This document shows, piece after piece, positions 57,740 through 64,000 of a DNA stretch of 64,000 bases (position 1 is the first letter of the stretch; every line of letters begins with the position of its first letter). The DNA is from a filamentous cyanobacterium ESFC-1 (GTDB lineage: Bacteria; Cyanobacteriota; Cyanobacteriia; Cyanobacteriales; Spirulinaceae). Below the pieces are notes generated by a model that saw nothing but the letters and a program-made list of their open reading frames with translations, made no database searches and was not told where the DNA came from. The stretch lies in assembly GCA_000380225.1 (NCBI GenBank), contig KB904821.1, positions 3,517,631 to 3,581,630 on the forward strand. The letters are read 5' to 3'. Position numbers and translations under genes: made by a program.

Positions 57740-58091
57740 AATTTCAGTTATCAGCATCTAAGGGGCAGTGGGCAGTGGGCAGTAGGCAGTGGGGGGGGTG
57801 GGGATGCAAGCCCCTCCAAAGGGGGTCAGAAACTTTGGCCTACAGGGTAAATTCTAAAAGAGGCTCAAAGCTATGCTGTATAAAGATTACAGCCTCAAAA
57901 AGCGAATTTAAGTTTCGCGCGAGTGTCATCAGTTATCAGTCATCATTTGTTGAGGCAATCGGCAATCGGCAGTCGGGGGCTTCTTCAGTCATCAGCTTCT
58001 AAGGGGCAATCGGCAATCGGGGCGCTCTTTTCCCCGCCCAATAACCAATAACCAACAACAAAGGACAAAAGACCGATGACCAATGACCAAA
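57740..58091. other. Spacer with dispersed repeat copy B
   Basis: The 352-bp spacer between ctaA and ctpA holds the dispersed repeat and, to its right, GGCAATCGGCAATC units and CCAACAA/GGACAAA heptamers up to the ctpA stop codon. Confidence 0.7.
57747..57932 (+). repeat. Dispersed ~180-bp repeat, copy B
   Basis: Matches copy A nearly base for base over ~150 bp. The variable part is a GGGCAGT-rich lead before the G-run. It begins ~8 bp before the ctaA start codon (opposite strand), the same relative position as copy A has to holB. Confidence 0.88.
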
Positions 58092-59336
58092 CTAAGCTGC
58101 ATCATTTTGAGCGACAATGATGTTTTGAGTTAACACTTTGATGGCTTTTTTGTATTGGGAATCAACTTCTGTGCCGATTTTAGAAATGGGGATGGGGTCT
58201 TGTTCGACGGTGTAATCGGGGGCAATGCCTTGTTTGTTGATGTCGCGGTGATCGGGGGTTTCGTATTTGGCGACGGTAACGGCTAATCCGGCATCGTCGG
58301 GGAGTTCAAAGAGGGATTGAATCAGACCTTTGCCAAAGGTGCGATCGCCAATGAGTTGCGCCCGACCGTTGTCTTGTAGTGCGCCGGCCAGGATTTCGCT
58401 GGCGCTGGCGGTACCTTGATTAACGAGGACGACGAGGGGGGCTTCGGTGAGGGCTTGGTGTTTGGCATCAAAGCTGCCTAATACCCCTTGACGGTTGACG
58501 GTGTAGACGATGGTACTGTCGTTCAGCCAAAGTCTCGCGATTTCGACTCCGGCTTGCAGTAAGCCGCCGGGATTGTTGCGGAGATCGAGGATAAAGGCTT
58601 TTGCCCCTCGGTCTTGGAGATCGGCGATCGCGTCTTGCATTTCAGCCGTGGCATTGGCGCTAAACTGCGCTAACCGGACGTAGCCAATGGGGTCGGGGGC
58701 GCTTTCGGTATCAAGCTGGGCATAAACGGGATTGAGGGCGATGCGATCGCGTACTAAGGTATAGGGTTTTTGTTCTTGAGTTGCCGGACGCAGAATGGTC
58801 AGGGTGACTTCGGTGCCGGTGCGACCGCGCATTTGGCTGGCGGCTTCTTCAAGACTGAGTTGGGCCGTACTCTGACCGTCGATTTCGAGGATGCGATCGC
58901 GGGGCTTGATTCCGGCTGCGTCGGCAGGAGACCCGGAAATGGGGGTGACCACTTCGAGTTGACCGGATTCGTCGTCTATATTAATTTGCAAGCCTACCCC
59001 AGAGAGTTCCCCAGAAGTATTCACCTGCAAGCTCCGATATTGTTCGGGTTCGAGCAAGCGGGTAAAGGGATCGTCTAGGGTAGCGAGCATTTCGCGAATT
59101 GCGTCGTAGGTTTGGTCGCGATTGTCGAGGCGGCGACGCAGATATTTTTGGCGCAAAGACCACCAGTTTTGATCGTTAAAGGTCGTGTCTAAATAAGCTT
59201 GGTTGACAATTCGCCAAGATTGTAGTATGAGTTTTTGTTCGTCGCTAAAGGCAGCAGCAGGGGCAGTCCACCCCACCCAAGTCATGACCGCGACGATCAG
59301 AATTAAAAAGGGTTTAAAAAAACGGCGTTTGCCCAT
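58092..59336 (-). CDS. ctpA: C-terminal processing peptidase (CtpA-type, S41)
   Basis: The 414-aa Ser/Lys protease has a signal peptide (FFKPFLILIVAVMTWVGWTA, cleavage near AFS), a PDZ domain (SGELSGVGLQINIDDESGQL; RDRILEIDGQS) and the S41 core. The catalytic Ser is in NQGTASASEILAGAL and Lys in DRTFGKGLIQSL. CtpA trims the C-terminal tail of D1 in cyanobacteria, allowing manganese-cluster assembly. ATG 59336 is chosen; upstream in-frame TTG (59345) lacks support. It is divergent from petB, an arrangement known in other cyanobacteria. Confidence 0.92.
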   Translation of the reverse strand: MGKRRFFKPFLILIVAVMTWVGWTAPAAAFSDEQKLILQSWRIVNQAYLDTTFNDQNWWSLRQKYLRRRLDNRDQTYDAIREMLATLDDPFTRLLEPEQYRSLQVNTSGELSGVGLQINIDDESGQLEVVTPISGSPADAAGIKPRDRILEIDGQSTAQLSLEEAASQMRGRTGTEVTLTILRPATQEQKPYTLVRDRIALNPVYAQLDTESAPDPIGYVRLAQFSANATAEMQDAIADLQDRGAKAFILDLRNNPGGLLQAGVEIARLWLNDSTIVYTVNRQGVLGSFDAKHQALTEAPLVVLVNQGTASASEILAGALQDNGRAQLIGDRTFGKGLIQSLFELPDDAGLAVTVAKYETPDHRDINKQGIAPDYTVEQDPIPISKIGTEVDSQYKKAIKVLTQNIIVAQNDAA

Positions 59337-59345
59337 GAAATTCAA

Positions 59346-59773
59346 CTCGTAAAAATTAAGCTTAAAGCTTCATGTTACTTAATTTTGCAGGGGAGTGTCG
59401 TTTTTGACGGGGGTGAACTTGGGCAAGCGGTGTGGCTTTCCCCCCAGGATAAAACCCCTTTCAACACCAGAATGCCGTGGGTTTTGTATAATACTACTGG
59501 TACGGGCAAAAGCTCGTTCGTGTCAAGTCTTCGAGAAATTAAGAATTTCAGATTTGAACTGTATCGTCAGGCATACGAAAACAGACCCCCACGAAGGGGT
59601 AAACGCCTGGGGAGAGCCTCCGAACTGACGGCCAATCAACAGCCTATTGGGTTCGGAAACTCGTCGAACCAGGAATCCAAACCGCAAGGAAAGGAGAATC
59701 CCTGTGCTTTTCAGCCAAGGATTGTGTCAAAATATTAAACACTGACTTCATTAATGTCGCGAAACCTGGCTTC
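59346..59773. other. petB leader region with a TnpB/omegaRNA-like relic
   Basis: The 428-bp divergent spacer includes a TATAAT hexamer (59487-59492), a candidate -10 for petBD, and downstream of it a segment resembling a tnpB 3' end (59556-59735). If the promoter is correct, the relic lies in the petBD 5' leader. Confidence 0.55.
59556..59735 (+). mobile_element. Relic of an IS200/IS605 tnpB 3' end (omegaRNA/RE region)
   Basis: TCGAACCAGGAATCCAAACC then GCAAGGAAAGGAGAATCCC and GTGTCAAAATATT recall the conserved 3' end of cyanobacterial tnpB and its right end, where GAATCCCCGTGCTTTTAGCA-type hairpins are usual. One frame reads [14 protein letters not shown], resembling the TnpB C-terminal region, and then stops. 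The RE hairpin is degenerate here (CCCTGTGCTTTTCAGCCAAGG). No transposase is left. Confidence 0.6.
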
Positions 59774-60442
59774 ATGTTTTCCAAGCAAGTAACCGATTCA
59801 AAAACTTTTCAGTGGTTTGAGGAACGCCTCGAAATTCAAGCCCTTGCTGATGATGTCACCAGCAAGTACGTTCCCCCCCACGTCAACATTTTCTATTGCT
59901 TAGGAGGGATTACCCTCGTTTGCTTCTTAATCCAATTTGCAACTGGATTCGCTATGACCTTCTACTACAAACCGACGGTCACTGAAGCATTCACTTCCGT
60001 TCAACACATCATGACCGATGTCAATTTCGGTTGGCTGATTCGCTCTATCCACCGTTGGTCTGCCAGCATGATGGTGTTGATGATGATTCTGCACGTTTTC
60101 CGGGTTTATCTCACGGGCGGTTTTAAAAAGCCCCGCGAGTTGACTTGGGTAACTGGGGTTGTGTTAGCCGTGATTACCGTTTCTTTCGGTGTAACGGGCT
60201 ACTCCTTACCTTGGGACCAAGTAGGCTACTGGGCGGTAAAAATCGTTTCTGGTGTGCCTTCTGCTATCCCGGTGGTGGGCGATCTCATTGTTGAATTATT
60301 ACGCGGTGGTGCGAGTGTCGGTCAAGGGACTTTAACTCGTTACTACAGCTTACACACCTTTGTTTTGCCTTGGTTTATTGCGGTCTTCATGTTGTTGCAC
60401 TTCCTGATGATCCGTAAGCAAGGTATTTCTGGCCCCCTCTAA
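59774..60442 (+). CDS. petB: Cytochrome b6
   Basis: Cytochrome b6 (222 aa) of the cytochrome b6f complex. Four membrane helices carry the b-haem His pairs in [20 protein letters not shown] and in [20 protein letters not shown]. Cys42 in NIFYCLGG binds haem c-n. The start [20 protein letters not shown] and end [14 protein letters not shown] are those of the family. petD follows after 144 bp. Confidence 0.98.
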   Translation: MFSKQVTDSKTFQWFEERLEIQALADDVTSKYVPPHVNIFYCLGGITLVCFLIQFATGFAMTFYYKPTVTEAFTSVQHIMTDVNFGWLIRSIHRWSASMMVLMMILHVFRVYLTGGFKKPRELTWVTGVVLAVITVSFGVTGYSLPWDQVGYWAVKIVSGVPSAIPVVGDLIVELLRGGASVGQGTLTRYYSLHTFVLPWFIAVFMLLHFLMIRKQGISGPL

Positions 60443-60586
60443 GGTCACACCCCTTTTTGAGTCGATTTGCGCCCAAACTCTACAGTTCGGGGCGCGATCG
60501 CACTCTCCTCTATATCTAGAAGCTAGTATGCTTAGATCGACCGCTTGTCGATTCAATAAACACCATTAAGGAGAACTTATTTCATT

Positions 60587-61069
60587 ATGTCTGTCTTAAA
60601 GAAACCTGACCTAACCGACCCGAAGCTGCGGGCGAAACTAGCCCAAGGCATGGGTCACAACTACTACGGCGAACCGGCGTGGCCCAATGACTTGCTGTAC
60701 ACGTTCCCGATTGTCATTATGGGAACGATTGCCTTGTGCATTGGTTTAGCCGTTCTTGACCCGGCTTTGGTCGGGGAACCCGCCGACCCCTTTGCTACGC
60801 CGTTGGAAATTCTGCCGGAATGGTATCTTTATCCCGTTTTCCAAATTCTGCGGATTCTGCCGAATAAACTCCTCGGTATCGCTTGCATGGGCGCAATTCC
60901 TTTGGGTTTGATGTTGGTGCCTTTCATCGAAAACATCAACAAGTTCCAAAACCCCTTCCGTCGTCCCGTAGCGACTGCGGTATTCTTGTTCGGTACTGTG
61001 TTCACCATTTGGTTGGGGATTGGTGCCACCATGCCGATTGATGAGTCTTTGACTTTAGGCTTGTTCTAA
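60587..61069 (+). CDS. petD: Cytochrome b6f complex subunit IV
   Basis: Subunit IV (160 aa) forms the quinol-oxidation site with cytochrome b6. The PEWY motif is in [20 protein letters not shown]. Three helices are expected. It starts [20 protein letters not shown], with AGGAG upstream. A weak hairpin follows at 61073. Confidence 0.98.
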   Translation: MSVLKKPDLTDPKLRAKLAQGMGHNYYGEPAWPNDLLYTFPIVIMGTIALCIGLAVLDPALVGEPADPFATPLEILPEWYLYPVFQILRILPNKLLGIACMGAIPLGLMLVPFIENINKFQNPFRRPVATAVFLFGTVFTIWLGIGATMPIDESLTLGLF

Positions 61070-61072
61070 ACT

Positions 61073-61095
61073 AAACCCTATACCAACGGGTTTTA
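61073..61095 (+). terminator. Weak terminator-like hairpin after petD
   Basis: AAACCC (61073-61078) pairs with GGGTTT (61088-61093), with a short T-run. It is 4 bp beyond the petD stop codon. Confidence 0.45.
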
Positions 61096-61158
61096 AACCT
61101 CAATACGTCCGCGATTTTAGCCTGTATTTAAGGGTTGCGATCGCGGGCGTTTTCAGTT

Positions 61159-62091
61159 TTATTGGTACCAGTGAGGCAGTTTGCGCTCCATCAAGTCTTC
61201 AACCCATTCAATGGTTTCTCGATAATGCTCGATCAATTCCTGTCGCGTTTCGGGTTTCATCGGGATGGGCTTAAAGGCTTCGACTGTATTTTCTACTACA
61301 CTTGTTTTTCGTAAAATATTGGTGTAAACCCACTCTTTGGTTCCACTGGGAATTAAAGGCAAAATTGACTTAACTCCCGGTAAGTTCCGCATTTTGCGCT
61401 TCACTAAAATTTCACGGAAGTCTGACGAAACATTGGAACTGGGTTTTTCGAGGTTAAAGTTCTCTAAGCTGTCATCAATCTCAAAATGACGACACACTTG
61501 CTGTAATATCTCGACTTTCTTTTGGCGTAAATCTTCGGTTAAAAAGAAGCGAAACCGCTCGATAGGGAAGTATTTTAAATACTGCTCGATTTGCAATTTA
61601 TATAAACTATCGTCAACGCACATGGGATCGTGCGGTACATACTCCTCAAATGTTTGGGTAAATGGCTGTCCTTTCCGGACTTCTTTCAACCAACGATGAC
61701 AATAATGGGAGAAGGCTCGATCTACCGGATGACGCATGAGATACAAGAATTTTGCTTCGGGAGCAGCCGCAAAAATTCGTTGAGCGGTTTCGGGATATAT
61801 GGTGCAGCGAGAATAAGGCGTTGAACCATCCAACAAAATTTGATGCTCGTTGGCTTGTTGATACAATGAGGCGAAATATTTTAATCCTTTTTGGTAACAG
61901 TTGCCCCAAGCAAAAAAAGCAGGTTCTTTCTTTTTTTTAGGAATAAAAACTTGGGGATGATCTTTGAGCCAATTACATAAGCTAGTCGTACCACTTTTCG
62001 CTGCTCCAATCACAAAGGTTTTGGGATAAGACAGAGTTGAATTTTTTTGAAAGCTTTGAAACTTAATAGTTTGTGTCTTTGAATTTTTCAA
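61159..62091 (-). CDS. PAPS-dependent sulfotransferase
   Basis: The 310-aa protein is a sulfotransferase of the heparan-sulfate/carbohydrate type. The 5'-phosphosulfate-binding loop is VIGAAKSGTTSLCNWLKDHP; the 3'-phosphate motif is YLMRHPVDRAFSHY. The acceptor is unknown; sulfated extracellular polysaccharide is plausible. No ATG is available near the N-terminus, so the start (TTG 62091) is uncertain. It is the one accessory-looking gene between petBD and psaB, and AT content seems higher than its neighbours. Confidence 0.85.
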   Translation of the reverse strand: MKNSKTQTIKFQSFQKNSTLSYPKTFVIGAAKSGTTSLCNWLKDHPQVFIPKKKKEPAFFAWGNCYQKGLKYFASLYQQANEHQILLDGSTPYSRCTIYPETAQRIFAAAPEAKFLYLMRHPVDRAFSHYCHRWLKEVRKGQPFTQTFEEYVPHDPMCVDDSLYKLQIEQYLKYFPIERFRFFLTEDLRQKKVEILQQVCRHFEIDDSLENFNLEKPSSNVSSDFREILVKRKMRNLPGVKSILPLIPSGTKEWVYTNILRKTSVVENTVEAFKPIPMKPETRQELIEHYRETIEWVEDLMERKLPHWYQ

Positions 62092-62207
62092 TTTTAAAGT
62101 TAGACTCCGGTCGAATTGATGTGTTTTTAAATAGTTTTTTAAAACATAGCGCGATCGCGAGGGGTCAAAACCTCCCCCTAAAGGGAACTTCAGCCCAAAA
62201 CGCGATC

Positions 62208-62239
62208 AAAAAATCCCCCACCTCAGAGGTAGGGGATTT
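62208..62239 (-). terminator. Strong terminator after psaB
   Basis: AAATCCCC and GGGGATTT together with inner ACCTC/GAGGT form a 13-bp nearly perfect stem, followed on the minus strand by a T-run (A-run 62208-62213 on the plus strand). It lies ~30 bp after the psaB stop codon. Confidence 0.92.
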
Positions 62240-62267
62240 GTTTTAAAGACCTAACCGGGGGTTAAGG

Positions 62268-64000
62268 TTAACCAAATTTTCCGGCGGTCGAGGCAATCAG
62301 GAAGGCCGCATAGGTTAGCACATAGCCAACGGTGAAGTGAGCTAAACCAACCAAACGAGCTTGAACGATAGACAGAGCCACGGGCTTGTCTTTCCAGCGA
62401 ACCAGGTTCGCGAGGGGAGTACGTTCGTGGGCCCAAACAATGGTTTCGATTAACTCTTGCCAGTAACCGCGCCAAGAGATCAAGAACATGAAGCCTGTCG
62501 CCCAAACCAGGTGTCCGAATAAGAACATCCAAGCCCAGACCGAGAGGTTGTTCGTGCCATAGGGGTTGTAACCGTTGATCAATTGAGCGGAGTTTGCCCA
62601 GAGGTAATCGCGGAACCAACCCATGAGATAGGTTGAGTTCTCGTTGAATTGGGCGACATTGCCTTGCCATACCCCCAGGTGTTTCCAGTGCCAGTAGAAG
62701 GTCACCCAACCTAGGGTGTTCAGCATCCAGAACATGGCGAGGTAGAAGGCATCCCAAGCGGAGATGTCGCAAGTACCGCCACGACCCGGACCATCACAGG
62801 GGAAGGAATAGCCGAAGTCTTTTTTGTCGGGCATTAACTTAGAACCACGGGCATCTAACGCACCTTTGACGAGAATCAAGGTGGTGGTATGCAAGCCAAG
62901 GGCGATCGCGTGGTGAACTAAGAAGTCGCCAGGGCCAATGGTCAAGAACAAAGAGTTCGCGCCACTGTTGATGGCATCTAACCAACCGGGTAACCAAACG
63001 TTGCCGTAGTTGGGGTAAGCGGTGGTTGCCAAGCTATCGGGGTTCGACAGTAAGACATCGAAGCCGTAGAGGGCTTTACCGTGAGACGCTTGAATCCATT
63101 GAGCGAAAACTGGCTCAATTAAGATTTGCTTTTCAGGAGTACCAAAAGCTACCACAACGTCGTTGTGAACGTACAAGCCCAAGGTGTGGAACCCTAAGAA
63201 CAAGGACACCCAGCTCAGGTGAGAGATGATCGCTTCTTTGTGTTCTAAAGAGCGATACAACACGTTGTTCTTGTTGGCTTCAGGATCGTAGTCCCGAATC
63301 AAGAAGATCGCACCGTGAGCAAATGCGCCCACCATGATGAAGCCAGCAATGTATTGGTGGTGGGTGTACAACGCCGCTTGAGTGGTGTAGTCCCGCGCAA
63401 TAAAGGCATAAGGCGGTAAGGAGTACATGTGCTGCGCCACCAAGGAGGTGACAACACCCAAACTAGCCAAAGCTAACGCTAATTGGAAGTGTAAGGAGTT
63501 GTTCAGCGTGTCGTACAGACCTTTGTGACCTTCACCTAAGTTGCCACTGGGGGGCTTGTGCGCTTCGAGGATGGCTTCGATGCTGTGACCGATACCGAAG
63601 TTGGTGCGGTACATGTGACCGGCGATAATGAAGATTACCGCGATCGCCAAGTGGTGGTGCGCCATATCGGAGAGCCACAGGGACTCGGTTTGAGGATGGA
63701 AGCCGCCCAAGAAGGTTAAGATTGCCGTTCCCGCCCCTTCAGAGGTATTGAAGATGTGATTGGCGGTGTCGGGGTTCTGAGCGTAAACGCCCCAATTCCC
63801 GGTGAAGAACGGCCCTAAGCCTGCCGGATGCGGTTTGACCGATAAGAAGTTATCCCAACCCACATGAACGCCGCGAGATTCAGGAATGGCGACGTGAACC
63901 AAGTGGCCAGCCCAAGCCAAGGAACTCACACCAAACAAGCCAGCCAAGTGGTGGTTAAGGCGAGATTCAGCGTTTTTGAACCAAGACAAGCTCGGACGGA
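62268..64000 (-). CDS. psaB: Photosystem I P700 apoprotein A2 (5' part beyond window)
   Basis: The visible ~577 residues are the C-terminal four-fifths of PsaB, which binds P700, A0, A1 and, with PsaA, the FX cluster. The FX-binding loop is [20 protein letters not shown] with both Cys ligands. It ends [16 protein letters not shown], as PsaB does. The reading frame is open to the right edge; the ~160 N-terminal residues lie outside. psaA would be expected upstream. A strong terminator follows. Confidence 0.98.
   Translation of the reverse strand, partial: RPSLSWFKNAESRLNHHLAGLFGVSSLAWAGHLVHVAIPESRGVHVGWDNFLSVKPHPAGLGPFFTGNWGVYAQNPDTANHIFNTSEGAGTAILTFLGGFHPQTESLWLSDMAHHHLAIAVIFIIAGHMYRTNFGIGHSIEAILEAHKPPSGNLGEGHKGLYDTLNNSLHFQLALALASLGVVTSLVAQHMYSLPPYAFIARDYTTQAALYTHHQYIAGFIMVGAFAHGAIFLIRDYDPEANKNNVLYRSLEHKEAIISHLSWVSLFLGFHTLGLYVHNDVVVAFGTPEKQILIEPVFAQWIQASHGKALYGFDVLLSNPDSLATTAYPNYGNVWLPGWLDAINSGANSLFLTIGPGDFLVHHAIALGLHTTTLILVKGALDARGSKLMPDKKDFGYSFPCDGPGRGGTCDISAWDAFYLAMFWMLNTLGWVTFYWHWKHLGVWQGNVAQFNENSTYLMGWFRDYLWANSAQLINGYNPYGTNNLSVWAWMFLFGHLVWATGFMFLISWRGYWQELIETIVWAHERTPLANLVRWKDKPVALSIVQARLVGLAHFTVGYVLTYAAFLIASTAGKFG

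Noticed and set aside
59385-59738. 117-aa plus-strand frame upstream of petB
   Set aside because: It crosses the tnpB-like relic in a different frame and overlaps the probable petB promoter; not a gene.

Overview
The window is a piece of cyanobacterial chromosome. It carries phycobilisome core genes (apcE, apcA, apcB, apcC), a photosystem II extrinsic protein (psbO), cytochrome b6f genes (petB, petD), the 3' part of psaB, the cyanobacterial-type split ATP synthase operon (with b and b', without beta and epsilon), glnB with an NtcA-type site, ycf54 and sigF. HIP1 octamers (GCGATCGC) are scattered through it. The many short tandem heptamer repeats in spacers suggest a filamentous, Oscillatoriales-like organism, but the sequence alone does not fix the genus.

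Layout. 1-5.2 kb: a WGR/HEAT protein (cut by the left edge), a membrane-anchored hydrolase, an SPFH protein and a REC-GGDEF-EAL protein. 5.3-12.7 kb: housekeeping genes (gamma carbonic anhydrase-like, pdxJ, ycf54, crtE, folD, a ferredoxin, a PsiE-like protein) mixed with small conserved unknowns. 12.8-18.9 kb: the minus-strand ATP synthase operon atp1-a-c-b'-b-delta-alpha-gamma, with perfect hairpins in two of its spacers and one after it. 19-20.3 kb: a methyltransferase. 20.9-25.6 kb: apcE, then apcA-apcB-apcC, with terminators after apcE and apcC and a long imperfect hairpin between apcB and apcC. 25.7-27.8 kb: an ftsW-like gene and a tocopherol-type methyltransferase. 27.9-33.7 kb: unknowns, a PilP-like lipoprotein, a MORN protein, sigF and psbO. 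34-37.3 kb: a phosphohexomutase, rdgB and glnB. 37.4-43.4 kb: an overlapping three-gene signalling operon (hybrid-like kinase, REC-kinase, REC-degenerate GGDEF-EAL). 44-48.9 kb: mnmA, a SPOR-like protein, a DUF1350 protein, an RRM protein, an XRE/GrpE-like fusion, dps and sulfiredoxin. 49.2-57.8 kb: a PAS kinase with a pseudo-receiver, holB, tmk, an FHA protein and a copper P-type ATPase. 58-64 kb: ctpA, petB-petD, a sulfotransferase and psaB.

Themes. Most of the coding content is conserved core genome. The less ordinary material is in the spacers: a ~180-bp dispersed repeat in three copies, decayed IS200/IS605 (tnpB) 3' ends next to ctaA and inside the petB leader, five copies of a GTAGGGGCGGGGTTTCCCC-type palindrome, and heptamer tandem repeats, one array of which supplies the last codons of a gene. 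I saw no CRISPR array, prophage, intact transposase or tRNA/rRNA gene. I do not see a clear-cut new defence or biosynthetic system. The best leads are the dispersed repeat family, the tnpB/omegaRNA-like relic ahead of petBD, the XRE-GrpE fusion and the signalling operon that appears to end in a c-di-GMP phosphodiesterase.
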